The notes beneath the pieces were generated by a model. The model had not been told where the DNA came from. It ran no database searches and worked only from the letters and a program-made list of their open reading frames with translations. From Apostichopus japonicus (Eukaryota; Echinodermata; Holothuroidea; Aspidochirotida; Stichopodidae): 64,000 bases of DNA. The DNA lies in contig NC_092566.1 in NCBI RefSeq assembly GCF_037975245.1, positions 7,606,001 to 7,670,000 on the forward strand, given 5' to 3'. Shown here in pieces: positions 18,852 to 42,951 of the stretch (positions are counted from its first letter, which is position 1; every line of letters starts with the position of its first letter). The position numbers and the translations under genes are program-made.

Positions 18852-20044
18852 AAATGCTTGTTTTCACTACATTGTTAGCCATACCAAATTCATCCCCTTA
18901 ACTAACGCCTGCCCCTTCCGACCCATCCCTACTAACCATATCTACCAACCAAAGCACCCCTCCCTACCAACCCAACCAACCTCTATATACGAACCTTTCC
19001 CGGCCAGTTCCAAACCACTTTTTCCCCGACGTATACGAATATTCACTACTTTTTTACGGGCTCAGTAAGTACTGATTCCATTGCACATATCGACCTTGTC
19101 TACGGTATACCATACCATCACAGTATTTGGTGGTTGTTATTTTAAATAGTAATATTAGTTATCATAAATATTAAATATTATATATATATATAGTCGAAAA
19201 GGAAAAGGAAAGCTTTAGAAGGAAAGTTTGAAGAATAAAATCATTGAAAGTTGAATACATTATTTGTTCCACAGTCGAAAGCACCAGTGTATGGAACAGC
19301 AGAAACTTGCATTGTTTTGAGATGTGTGTGAAAGGGGGTCATCGGCAAAATGTAACATCTGAGAAGGTAAAATGCAAAATACCCTAATACTAAATATAAG
19401 GGTATGAGGCTCGAAGCATGCATCCATCTGCACTTGATGTCATAGACCCATTAGTCACTGTAGGTGGGCGCATGAGAATAAACAGTCAATTGCGTATATA
19501 CTCTACAACCCACGCTTTTGTAAACACTGCCTCAAGATAGCGTCAAACAAGTTTTTTGGGCGTCGTTCAACAAAATAGGCTATTGAATTTACATGCTGTT
19601 GTCGGTAAGCAGCTTGTTAGCTACAAAGGATAGTCTGATGCCATACTGGAAGGTATACCATATTTAAAAGTGTCACTCTATATAAGAAGCCTTCGGATAG
19701 GAAATAAATTAAATTGTCTCCTGAATTATACCCACAGAGCGAGAAACTAAGAATTAGATCCTTCAACGCATCAAATAGGAAAGATATTTTTGAGGGCGGC
19801 ATAGTAAAACTGTCTCTAGGCAGGATTGGTTTGGAGCAATACTGATGACTCATATAGCACCAGTTTGATCAGAAAAAGGGCAAACCTTTACCCATATATC
19901 CATCGATAACTTAACGTTGAATACCAACTTCACCATGGTCAGACCTGCCAAACAAACGACTTTTTATTCAAATCTTCAGGTCGGTCAGGAAATTTGCCAG
20001 ATCACTGACTAGATTCCACGTTAAGCGCCAATAAAAGACGGCTC

Positions 20045-20050
20045 TTTATT
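20045..20050 (-). other. serine protease polyadenylation signal AATAAA
   Basis: TTTATT on the + strand reads AATAAA on the - strand, about 20 bp past the stop codon of the protease gene. That implies a very short 3' UTR. Confidence 0.65.
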
Positions 20051-20069
20051 TTAAGTGGCTGGACTAGGC

Positions 20070-30811
<10,742 letters not shown>

Positions 30812-31723
30812 GATACTGTTGCTATTGCTGTTATGGAAAATGAAAACAAAATAAAACCCCACTAAAATATTATCTCACAAAATTTGCAAAATGAAAGGAT
30901 AGGAAACAGAGAAACAGTTTTCTAGATCTATATCGACTAGAAGCGCATGTATGGGGGATTGTAAAGGCTTACATTTCATGTCATAGACTATATAGCCAAT
31001 TGTAAATGGTTGTGTGCCGTGTTACTCTAACAGTTTGACTTGTGAAAATATTTACACCTCACCATGAAAACCACAAGATTGAATCAACAACAATCGACGG
31101 ACTTTAGAACTCTTTAAACCCTTTTTTAAACCCATCTAACAACCTATCTTCGGTCAAAATAACAGAATGAATTGTTTTCGGTTCCGTTTTTTTTTTTTTT
31201 AGAATTGTTCGAAAACGTCGGTGAGTTTTGGAGCAAACTTTTGACAATTTTTTTTTTGGTAATATATTTTTTTACGAGCTTTGACGAACTTTGACAAACT
31301 ATGCTAACACTTTTATATGGTGCTCGAAGTTTGCTGGTGATTAATTCGGTTAAAAGTGTGTAATACGCTATAAAACTTCACCTTTCACCGCAACGTGAAA
31401 AAACTATGCCATTGGCAGGAAATAATCCTTTCAATCTTACGGTCTTTAAAGTCGATTCATTTCCAGCGGTGTATATAAACAAACTCATTAGACCAAGAAA
31501 CTGTCAAATTATAGGATATACAAGCGCAACTGAAATTTCGATATATACACACAGGTATATATACACACACATATATATACGTTGGTTAGAATCATGTTTG
31601 ATCTCTAGAGTAAGGCAAATATGTCACCAAAAACAGAACTAGTATTGTTCGATACAGGTGACAAATGTCTACAGTGGAATTACGACCTTCCTTACCGGTT
31701 TCGAACCTCTGGACATACAATCA
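30812..31723. other. region upstream of the protease gene
   Basis: The presumed promoter and 5' UTR of the leftward protease gene lie at its left side. A TATA-like CTATATAG is at 30987-30994, near a CCAATT box at 30996. The rest is AT-rich with T runs. No other gene seen. Confidence 0.35.
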
Positions 31724-31809
31724 GCGTCCATAGCCTATAGTTGGTTAGAGTGTCCGCATATAAAGCGGGAGGCCCGGGTTCGAATCCCGGTGGAGGCTGG
31801 AAGTTTTTT
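31724..31809 (+). tRNA. tRNA-like Pol III unit (anticodon loop reads AUA), possibly a SINE head
   Basis: A near-complete cloverleaf folds from 31724. The acceptor gcgtcca pairs with tggaggc (one mismatch), the anticodon stem tccgc pairs with gcggg, and the loop is atataaa. The variable region is 4 nt, and the T arm ccggg-TTCGAAT-cccgg is perfect. The B box GGTTCGAATCC is intact, and T6 at 31804-31809 could terminate Pol III. The D arm is weak (only two good pairs), and an AUA anticodon is unusual for a cytosolic tRNA. Downstream AT-rich DNA ends in (TA)n at 31870, as in a SINE tail. I favour a tRNA-derived SINE or tRNA pseudogene over a working tRNA. Confidence 0.5.
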
Positions 31810-33200
31810 CAATGTTCTGGACATTACAACTAATTACGATTTCAATTATATATATATATATATATATATACTGGCAAAATTCCATGATCATTGAAAAAAA
31901 ACCATGAGCTCGATTGCAACTGTTTTAAAATAAAAACAATCTTCGGAATCAACCAGGAAGAATGCTAAGTTAAGCTTGTTACATCAGCAACGTTCTTATA
32001 TCATGCAAAAACCATTTCAATTGCCAGAAATAATACATAAAATATTACATCAGTCTTAAAAATATGCCATAACATTCACTAACGATTAGCAAAAAGAAGG
32101 GGGAAAAACATTCATGTTTTTCTGAAGGAAAAATCCATACACAGACGTTAGCTTAATTGTATAATGTATAACTGTAATGTTTAACTTACTATGTAAAATA
32201 ATGTTAGTAGCCTATATATACTAGTATGCCTTATTAGCACTATCACAAATATCAGATGGAATACCTGCTCGTTCCAATATATTTATGTATATATGTATAT
32301 ATATATATATATATTTCACATTACGGCGTTTAATTGTCAAATCGCTAATACCTGCGTATTTAATTTAACCATGTGAAATACAGGATATATACGTATATAT
32401 ATATATATATATACATAAACACGGAATGCACTGTACCAAACTACATAATAACAAAGCTAAGCTAATAATAATTTACTACAGACAAACATAAGAAAAAAAT
32501 CACCTTGTGCTTTCCTCTCCCTTATCAAAAATTGTTGCATAACTCTCTGGTTTTGGTCGTTTGTAGTGGCTGTTTTGTTGAAACAAAAGTTTTTATACCC
32601 AACCGAGGTTCTGGGCAAAGTATGATCTCTGTTGTATTATTAACCGCACAATAGTTTCTCCTGTTATCTGATTGTTAACGCGATGAAAACAAAAATATTC
32701 CTTGTGAACCGTACAAACTATTGTAAATGCTAGGTCACATGTGGAACAATCGAAGTTTACAACTGCAGTGTAGATCGACCTGCTTGCATATGTACGTTTT
32801 ATAGCTCACCGAGCCTGATCAAACAAAATTCCCCCGCGATGACGTCATGTTTTTCAGAGGTCGAGGGTTGATTTCTCGTGCTTTTGTCCGGAGTGTTCCG
32901 GACGACATCAATACCCCTAATATCATGCATGGCAATTTGACATGAATCGTAATCCTGTGGCGGAAGATCCGTTTTAGAGAAGGAAAAAAAAAAGTAAATA
33001 ATTATAACCAAGTGGGAATTAATTTCTTGCGAGGGAATGACTAATTCATAGCATGATAGTAAGGATTTTGTTCTTGCCAGTCCGACAAAATTGGATACCC
33101 TACAATGCTATTTTTGGATCGTGGTATACATGAGATTTGCAATTTCTGATTATTTGGATTTTCATTATATTAGCTATAAGAGGGTATGTGTGTGTGTGTG
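31810..33200. other. AT-rich intergenic stretch
   Basis: Contains short (TA)n arrays (31848-31870, about 32285-32313, about 32397-32413) and a TGACGTCA at 32840-32847. No gene seen. Confidence 0.5.
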
Positions 33201-33202
33201 GA

Positions 33203-33231
33203 GGGGGGTTGGGGGGGGGGTTGGGGGAGGG
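33203..33231 (+). other. G-quadruplex motif
   Basis: The + strand reads G6-TT-G10-TT-G5-A-G3, preceded by a (TG)n tract. This satisfies four G runs with 1-2 nt loops. Confidence 0.6.
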
Positions 33232-33290
33232 ATGCGTGCACGCCTGAATCATAGTTTTCCTTATCTTTATCCAATGTAACACAGCATACC

Positions 33291-33392
33291 ACCAACAATT
33301 TAAGGAGCGGCACCAGCAAGAGGGGGCACCACAAATTTAAGAGGGGCAACAACAATTTAAGAAGGGGCACCAACAATTTAAGGAGGGGCACA
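33291..33392. repeat. minisatellite, about 20-bp unit, five copies
   Basis: Units of the type accaacaatttaaggagggg are repeated about five times with small changes. The - strand frame rich in LLKLLVPLL is an artefact of this repeat. Confidence 0.9.
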
Positions 33393-33399
33393 AACACTC

Positions 33400-34863
33400 G
33401 TTACCTGTAACTTGTGAAGTTTTCGTACACAAGGTGATAGCGCAGTATTTATCGCGGGGGTTAAGGTGGGGTTGCTTGGAACTGTGCCCGGCCTGGTTAC
33501 CAGCCTGTTGAGGGCTTGCTCGAAAAATAGCCGTATATCGTTCATCAAAATACCGAGTCGTGGTTCATATGTACTTTAACACACGTAGATCCATTCCTGT
33601 TCGTTTGGTATATCGGTAACTAACATCTTCGCCAATATTTTCTCCCGCCGACCTAGAAAGTATCAGTCACGTGACTTCGATCATTCTTACAATTGGTCGT
33701 CGTTTACAACGTCCTAACTAATTTGATCATTGATGTGAAAAAAAAAGTTTAGAATGTAGGCTTCAGTGAATTTGAGCCTTGGCTATAATATGATGATGCA
33801 CTGTAAACCCAGCCTCCGTCATAGAAACAATTTCTCCTGCGTAATAATAAATATGGTAAAAAAAATAATAAAAAAAACCCAGTTATTTTAATTATTTGTT
33901 TCGTAATTTGTGTAAACGCAAAAAGGTATAAGCATATCACAGTATTAAAGATTGTGAAACAGGCTTATCCGGACCAGTTCCACGAAATCTGTTGGTACAT
34001 TAATTTATTGAACACTATAAATTCTTTATGGCGTAAAGCCAATAAAGAGTGAAGTTTTGTGCTGACCCAATATAAATTTTTATGTATCATGTGTAAAGAT
34101 TTTTTTCTAATGGGGGCGGCTTTTATTTTAGTATGCTAATAGTTGCTTAAACACCGCAGCATGCTGCCATCTTAATCACGGATCGGCCATAGTTTTCTCA
34201 CATTTTAGTCTATTTTGGGGGTGGTGGGTGGGGCATGGTTGGGGAGGGCGAATGAGGTAGTTCAATCAATACACTATCTGCTATGATCATAAAGATTCTA
34301 GCAGCTTATTGGTCATACATTTCAGCGACATGCCAGCACTTATTATATGAGTAAAATAGTAAAAGTGTCTTAAATGTTCCCTTCTAGTGGAAATGGGCAA
34401 ATGTACATGTTTAAACAGACTTTGTGGAGTTTGCATAAAGGCCATCTTTCTCTTCAACATGACTTCTTTTGGAGAGGCAGTAGAGTTTTTACCAGGAGTG
34501 ACTATTATTAAGAATTAATTTGCTTGCAATAGTTATTAAATGGATCTGTAAAACTTTAAATTCTCTTTAACCTCTGCATACCTTATCATTCATAAAGTTA
34601 ACCCATATATCGAGTACATTGTAACGTGAGAATTCTGTGGGAACACTAAACCCTTTTGAAAGGATGAGCGGGGTTTCCGAAATAATATTCACTGACGGAA
34701 GCAAAGGAAAATGACAAAGATTGTGTAGTTTTCTTTATATACGCAGCAATCACACCCACGTGTTTGATTGTAGGGCGACGGTCAGTTTCTAAATATATAT
34801 ATTTAGTTAGACTTTGTACTGCCTTTATGGTAGACCGAAAGGAATTTCAAGAATTTTGCTAGC

Positions 34864-34930
<67 letters not shown>

Positions 34931-37015
34931 TAGTAGGGAGCAGATCTGAGCTAAAACCGGGGGGGGGGGGGGTCGTTGGGTGGGGATTTGGAATCCCCTC
35001 CCTCACCTTGGGATCCTGTGCACCTCACTGCTCTCAATTGTGCTCAAAACTGTGAGGAGGCTTATCAATGTTACGTGAAACAGTATGATACTAAAATAAA
35101 TAAACTGACGTAATGTGACTTGAGCATTTCTTATTTCATAGACTTTAAGTGTTATACTTCAAACCAGAAATAAAGTTTGTATATGCAATTAGAAGTTACG
35201 GTGTCATAATAGAGAACCGCATGATATCACTGTATAAGCTTTATTAAATTTGTAATGGAACTCTTAGTTTGAAAGGTCCACAATACATAGATTGGAAAGT
35301 ACACGTATTTACCCAACTTACCTTATCTCACACCCCCCCCCCCGTCTCCCCAAGAAAACATAAAAAATACACAAATAAAACAGACAGACAGACAGACAAG
35401 AAAGTATGGTTAGTGACTCCTAAACTTCACAGTGCGCAACTGTTAAATGGTCCTGCTTTTGCACATCACATTTTCAGGCTCGTGTCACTTTCCCCTCACC
35501 CCCTATCCCCTACCCCCCCCCCCCGTGCAGATCAATGTATCTCCCATTTTTACAACCATAATGTGTAAAGACATTTCACAGTTTACCGGGCACATATCTT
35601 GTGCCCCTCCTAAAACGTTTGGTTGCCTCTCCAAATCAGTGTGCTAGGCACAACTTCATATCAGCATTTTTGTCTTGTTATGAAAGATACTAAAAAATCG
35701 CTACTGAATGCTCGACATATAACACTCAGTTTCAGTAAAATAAATTTAACTTCCTTACAAAAACATGTGTTGTATAAATATTACCATTAGGTAAGACAAG
35801 TAGAACCAATGTGTTCTCACCATGTGACAGCCAGCTTATCATGAATTTGTGGAAAACCCCTTGTCGTATAGCTACAACAGGATAGACGAGCCTGCAAATT
35901 ATTAAAAGTCACGTATACTTTCACTCTTTCACAAGTTTGAACGTGGATTTCCCAAGTTATATGGCTGTTTATTTATTCAGGAAGAATAGTGACAACAGCA
36001 ATGATTTTCTTTGGGTTATCATGATTTGAAGTTTCATTTTTAAATCATGAAGCCACCTCTATATATCACGTAGGCATATGAGACCGCTATCTAACACGGT
36101 GACTCGTGAGATATTATGTATATACATGAGTTAGCCAAACAAGTGTCTTTTGAGGTAATTATTACAGAGTGTAATCAATATTACAAGAGTTACATGCCAA
36201 TTTAAAACAATTAAACATACAAAAAAAAAAACACATTCAAGCACGAAGTAAGTAGCCTAACTATACCGAAGTGACAATATATGCTTAGGCTATATGTTAA
36301 CAACGTTAGGATTGCTTTTCGTTTGCTTACATATTTGGAAAAATTGAAGACAAGTTTTTCATGGAACATACAATACATTAAAGATGGTGTCTACACGACT
36401 TGGGTTGTACTGCGTGCAGGGTGCCAATTTGTCGAATTTTGAAGGATGCCTAAATGTCGAACGATATGTGCTTAAAATTTCTCTTATATTTCTTATACCC
36501 CTACCCCCTGCACTCCCATTTCCCTATGTTGCATATTCTTTCCCAAAAGCAGTCCTTTTATATAGCCAGAGCATATGTAACTGAAGACGCAGTGCCTAGA
36601 TTTCTATTACTGGAAATGTCCTCTTAATTAAAGTACTTTAATTTCCCCACCTGTAACCCCACGACCCCCTCCCCTCCGTCGAGTTTATCATGCTGCCCAG
36701 TGCATTCCACAAACAAACCGACCCTTATAAGTTATGAATCTTGCTATGCTATTTATAACACATTAAGTAGCATTAAATACGCCCTGCTATATACCTTACG
36801 AGCTATAAATATATCACATTTATGGTTCATACAGGTTGTACCATATCCTTAATTTACTTCCAAATAGGAAATGTGATGGTGTTTTATTTCAAAGAATTCG
36901 CATCATTGATTACATCACATTTTACAAGATCGTTCTTCCTTCGTGGGAAATTGTTGCACAAGTTTTGCACAACAAACGTGACCTGTTTAAAAATAGGTCA
37001 TCCACAAAGTGAGAT
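33400..37015. other. intergenic stretch, no supported gene
   Basis: Apart from the (TA)30 array at 34868-34927, followed by a G13 run at about 34959, and C-rich tracts near 35330 and 35515, I see no gene or complete element. Confidence 0.5.
34868..34927. repeat. (TA)n microsatellite
   Basis: Pure TA array of about 60 bp. Confidence 0.97.
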
Positions 37016-37019
37016 TGTA

Positions 37020-37195
37020 TATCCTATCAATATAGGCTATAATATAGCCTATCTATCTGGGCTATATATAGCCTATCCATATAGGCTATATTATAGTCTA
37101 TCTAGTCTATGTATAGCCTATCTGTAAAGGATATATTATAGCTTGTCTATGTAGGCTATATATAGCCTACATAGATAGGCTATATTATATATTAA
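37020..37195. repeat. palindrome cluster built from TATAGCCTAT / ATAGGCTATA
   Basis: At least ten copies of TAGCCTAT-like and AGGCTATA-like words alternate in orientation, mostly about 20-25 bp apart. The right part (37146-37175) is a perfect 30-bp palindrome. The array could extrude cruciforms. No mobile-element ends are visible. Confidence 0.85.
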
Positions 37196-37199
37196 TGGA

Positions 37200-40100
37200 A
37201 TTACTACTAATTAAGGGTAAATAAAGGCTACATGGCAGGGCGGGAGGGGGCAATCTTCTCTTCGGAGTAGTGTATATACGGTAGGATAAGTCGTCAAAGT
37301 GTGATAACATGGTTACCAAACACAGAGAGCTATATGCCTAAGCAGCGAGTAAAATCTCTATACTCTAATACACTGCTGATCTTATATGCTATATCAAACT
37401 CAAAGGAAAATGAATAAATATACAAGTCAAGACCACACGACACATGTTTTCCCCTTCATTTTGTTGTTTCAACTGCCAAGCGTGGGAGGCTCTCACAATG
37501 CTGAGGAAGAGAATGCACACCGTGTACTTACCACCAATAGGAAGCCGGAACATTACAAAATGGTTCCGTTAAATAACAAAACACGTATAGAGCAAACAGA
37601 TAACGGGCAAACAAGGAAAATAAAATAAAATTTCTCGAAACTTATTTGCATATTTATTCGATCTTGATAACCGCATACAGACAGAAGGTCACAACAAATG
37701 AGTTTGTTATATTGCAAATATTATAAAAGAATCACTTGGTATAATACAAAATATATAGATTGAAAATTCGGATCTGTACTTTCGATTTTATAGTAAATTC
37801 CTGCCTAATTCTCTGACGCATTGCTTGATAATGAAAAAATAATTTGTAATTTCGATCTCACTCATAACGATTGATTAATCAAAATGACTGCTATGATTAA
37901 TGTAACCATAACTTTTATGTTGACCTATCAACCTTTTCTAATATCGGGTACAACGGATCGTGCAGTTTCAAAAGTACGCATACTTCCGGTAAGCGATCAG
38001 AGTGAAATTTGATTTTAATAAAAATTAATCTTCATTTTATCTTTATTTTATCTTGAAATGAAAAAGAAAAAAAAAAAGTATACCGGAAAATGTTTTCACG
38101 TGATCTGTGCTGGAGTGGAGGTATTTTCCCGACAATGAAGTATCATTCTAACAGGGTATAATACTAACATGGTTATACTGGTAAAGGCTACACTTGATGT
38201 TTCCGTACAACATGCGTATGGAGAACAACATCAGTTAGGCAGTAGCATGGAATGTGATAATTCATGATGAACATAATTGCAAGAATCTACGATATTTATT
38301 ATCATGAGATACCTTAATATGTCCCACCTGCAAGAATTGTATTCTCTGATGATTTCTCTTTTGGGTTTTGCTCATGTCTCAGGAAATCGACATATCTGTC
38401 ATTTCAACGAGTCAACTTCAATCAATTTTCAAATTTATCGATCTTCTGAAGTTAAACGATCATAGCTTATAAAGCTCACATGAAGCAGCGTTGTATTGTT
38501 TTCAGTTTAGCAAAGCAATATGAGGCCTGGCTCCAAATAAGATAAGCGTTAATACGGTGTCCAAAGCCTTGATATTTTATTATTTTTTTTGAATAGTCAT
38601 GCAGAAACTTCGCACGGAATAATACTTCGAAAACGCCGTTTTTCGGCCGTTACGTTACGTTAATATTATTCTGCCATTTGGTATTTTGTACATTAATGAC
38701 TTTCTTATATAGTTTAGATGAAGTGAGGCGAAGGGCCCAAGCCCTCACTCTTGAATCGAGACAACTGGTACACGTAATAGCTACGCCACTTTCGTTTGTT
38801 ACACGAATAATTTATTCATTCCAAAAAAAAAAATTCCAAGTTTTGATTTGAAAGACAAGAATGAAGAACCATGAAATAGTTTACACTTGTTATACATATT
38901 TAAACATGCCAAAATTTTTAACAACCCACGTTATAGTTCTTTTGCTAACACGACCTGTTTTAAAAAAAAATGAGATTATCGATTTAATATTATAAGAAGA
39001 TGACCGTAAAACCCTTGTAATATTCTTACCTTTATTAAATAATGAAATAATGTTTTTCTCATAAATATTTTAATAATAAAAGAACGTTTGGTCGTTTTTG
39101 TTGTTGTAAATATCAGTCAGCTGCCCGTGTGAATAATCCCTTTATAGAAGGGGAAATTGAAATTCATCTTTCATAGAAATATTTTCAAGTAGATCAGCGA
39201 CTGATTATGATTTCACATTTAAGGATATAGTTCAGGTTTCCTTCAATTGCAAATCAAATATTCATCATCTCTTATAAGGATAAGTATATACTTTTTTGGG
39301 GGGCATTTTCTGAGTCATCACCATTCTTTTTGATGCTTGGATGTTGAAGAGGATAAAAAAAAAACTACTGATGGTCTAAAAATCTGGGGGATTGAAAGCA
39401 ATTTAAAGTATTGTAGAAAATCTTGGGTGAAACATGAAGATTCCGCAGCGACAGCTGGCAAGATGGGTTGGGGAGCACTATGATAAACTTCGAGCCCTTC
39501 TAGCTCAAACTCTAAAAGGTCATGGTGGCAAAAGTTGAATGTGTTGCGATAGCCCAAGCCATTAGCTATCATATGGTGGGTAGGTCATGTCAGTCGATCA
39601 CTTCTATCTATGCTCTATCGGCCTTGGAAAGTGACGCGTTTAGTGTGTAAGTCAACGGGAGAAAATTAATTGTGGTACGATACCAACATTCGAAAATCCA
39701 ATTTTGTTTTTCTCGTAAAGATGATCGGTTTTAATCATCACCCTGAATCACACTTGACTGTTTAAAATAAAATAGCCAAAAAGAAAATAAAAGAGTTTTT
39801 TTTGTATGGAATATGAAATATAACAATTTTTCATTTTTGTCTACAGTATTGAACCAGTTACTATATATGCAGTGATCATGTACACATTCATGTTCATATT
39901 AACTCGGTGCTTACTGTTGATTAACTCCGTCAAAAAAGCCTTTTCTTTTAACAGAGCATTAATTTCTTTTTAATGTCTTGCTTAATTACTACAGTGTATA
40001 GTATAATCCCTTCGCCCTTTAAAGCAGTTCGTTTGGGGTTTTGTCTCTAATTTGACCAAATCTCGAGAGTATTACTCACAATTTTTAATTTCAAGGCAAA

Positions 40101-40370
40101 CATTTGACCCAAATGTTTGTCAAACGTTACAAGTCGGAATTGGAATCACGTATACGTATAATTCATGTTTGATTATACAAGTATCCTTTATCTTCTATAC
40201 CAGCGTTTCTTCGTGAAATGAATTATTTTCTCTTCTGCTTAATTAGGACTAATTACATAAGTTTGTTAATGAGTCAACAGTTTACATTGAATACAACCGA
40301 CCTCGCCAACTAGTTTTGACCATTTTGAAATGAAACTTGAAGCTAATAACATGCATTTTAATTGAAATTA
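37200..40370. other. AT-rich intergenic stretch
   Basis: No exon chain or RNA gene recognised; only short open frames and A/T runs. Confidence 0.5.
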
Positions 40371-40372
40371 TG

Positions 40373-40375
<3 letters not shown>

Positions 40376-40431
<56 letters not shown>
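40376..40431. repeat. (TA)n microsatellite
   Basis: Pure TA array of about 56 bp. Confidence 0.97.
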
Positions 40432-40435
<4 letters not shown>

Positions 40436-41209
40436 TAATATATATATAAAGCTTCGTAAGACCTAGTCACCTTATGAGTGATAATAATATTTCTAACATA
40501 ACGAAGTTAATTATATGTACGCCATTGCACGACCGAGAGCAGTATATTTCTAAATATCAGAGCTGTAGCCTATAATGAAGTGATAATGACACGACCAGTA
40601 GAATTGTTTATTATATATCACTTTATTCGGGACAATAAATAAAACAAGAAGATGCACGACGTGAATTAAATATATTTAAAAAAAAAAGGATTTCGAAGAT
40701 TTATTTCTTATGAAGCCCCAGGGCTACTTAATTTTTTTTTGCCAAACTAAATTGAGTCGATAATCTTCGTTTTAAGAAGTGTAAGATCAAAAGCTGTGAA
40801 AAATGTATGGGTTGTCCTTATCGCTTGACAGCATTATACTCTACAAGACTCTAAAAGTCGTTTACTAAGGCGACGTTTGCTAAACCCTTGATAGTCTCAA
40901 AGATGTGACAGTTCGTTGCACCCTCCTGGCATGTTACTTTCCCTTTGGGATTTTGTTGATGTGATAATTGATGATTTAAGCACTCCACCATAACAATTAC
41001 CAGTGAAAAATCATATCATAAATCATTTCTAACTCAAATTTTCTCGTCTTTTCTTATATCTTCAGAAAGAGCATGAAAGCCTAACCATGATCAATAACTA
41101 AATAAGATATGTTATAGCATGTCAAAATTCATATATTCTAAATGGATACTGAAGATTTAAGTTCACTGTAGGAGATCATGCAATGAAAAAGAGCTAGTTT
41201 CGCTCTAAG

Positions 41210-41359
<150 letters not shown>

Positions 41360-41361
41360 GA

Positions 41362-41416
41362 CATCTGCAACAACTTTCCCGACGTGACAAACTTCACAGT
41401 GCTTACACGATCGACA

Positions 41417-41450
<34 letters not shown>

Positions 41451-41497
41451 GGCATCTCCAACAACTTTCCCGACGTGACAAACTTCACAGTGCTTAC
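41362..41497. repeat. direct duplication of a 45-bp unit separated by (TA)n
   Basis: Copies at 41362-41406 and 41453-41497 differ at one base and are offset by 91 bp. Each lies directly to the right of a TA array (41211-41356 and about 41417-41441). The unit plus its TA array was probably duplicated together. Confidence 0.93.
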
Positions 41498-42137
41498 TCA
41501 ATTTATGTTGGTTGTAGGTGGCGCCAAATTTCCTCTCCGTCGATCAACCATTTCAGGAGAGACGCGAAAAGTAACAAAGAAGGCACATTTGTTTCAGCGC
41601 AAACCATTCGTTGATCCTTGCTATTTGGTAGTAATGCTCGTCATGTTGATGCCATCATCACAGCGAAGGCGATTGCTTTCTTAACAAGATGATTTTTTTG
41701 TTATGTCGTTAATGATAGAACAAAGAGCTATTTCTGTCGTTCCAGATGAACAATTAAATTGTAAATAACCCATAGCTGAAAGTAAACAACTTAATATCAT
41801 TTGTAATCGTAGAAAGTAAACAGGGGATGTATGACGTATTGGCTAAATTCTTTTGTTTGTTAAAAAAGGCCATAAAATAGCCCATAAAAGTGACCATATG
41901 AATTCTACGCTGCAAGCAAATGTGATACGATGCGTTAAGTTAGATATAAAATTAGATATAAAATGATATGATATGAAACGCTGAAAATGCCTTTTTATTT
42001 AAAACAAATTTACAAATTGTTGGAAATAAGATACATGGTGATCTTGAACTCTCGTCATTTAATTGTCATCAAATAACTCTAAACATTATCATGCATAAAA
42101 TTGGTGACATTTTCAAGAGTACGCTGCTAGCAGCCAA

Positions 42138-42508
42138 TACTCATAGCTAGTACAGTAACTACTGTTCATGTTCCATAACCGTGCATCAGTAACTATACTG
42201 CGCTGTGTTCGGCATACGGTTACATGTGTTACAGGTGGCAATTACTGCAAGTACTTTTCTTACTGCAAATTTAAAAATTTTAAATTTAAATTTTAAACTT
42301 TTAAATTTTAAAAAATTATAAAAAAAACATATATATATATATATATATATATTGAAATCACTGCAAATTTTCGCCTGTCGGACTCGTAGTTCAACGTGTA
42401 ACAGCTTTCCAGTAATTACTGTGCCAGCTGTAACACAAGTTACCGTGTTGCGAACACAGCGCAGTAGTTACTGATGCACGGTTATTTGAACATTGAACAC
42501 TATGAGTA
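42138..42508. mobile_element. long inverted repeat (foldback/MITE-like)
   Basis: The left arm (about 42138-42262) and right arm (about 42399-42508) are reverse complements over most of their length. They share CCGTGCATCAGTAACTA, GCGCTGTGTTCG and GTGTTACAG on the left and the complements on the right, in reverse order. The outermost match is tactcatag/ctatgagta. The left arm has a small extra block near 42147-42165. The loop is AT-rich with a (TA)n run. I could not define a target duplication. Confidence 0.75.
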
Positions 42509-42951
42509 TATCGGGTGCTGAGGATGACATTAATAAGCTTGTCGAAATTTTATCATGAGTTACCATTATTTGATTTCTAGCATATTTAGGAGCAATAATG
42601 ATGACCCATTGACAATATTTGGCCACGACGTCCAAGACAACGGAACGCCTGACGTACAGAGACTAGTATACCTACACATCCACACAAGAATATATGAATA
42701 TAAATGTCGTTCTTTTTCCCCCACCTAACTATTACAGTTAGGCTGAATGGTTAGGATATATATATCCTATACAAAGTGCATTTCCATGAACAACATAACA
42801 CGCTACCTACGCATGTATCCATTAGAAAGAATATCATTGACTATGGATATTGCGTGGATAATTGGATGTTTTTCATCGCTATTCATGGATATAGCTGTCT
42901 GTTCGCAGTTAAAGACTTTAAGCCTAAACACATGAGCTTATAGATGATATA

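Larger units (their letters stand above)
15543..20044. other. intergenic stretch between the two convergent genes
   Basis: No gene recognised. It holds a short tandem of a gtagtgttgactact phrase (about 15910-15953), a DR1-bearing repeat fragment (about 15955-16200), AT-rich DNA (17100-17450), a five-run C tract at 18829-18851, and C-rich DNA up to about 18970. Confidence 0.5.
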
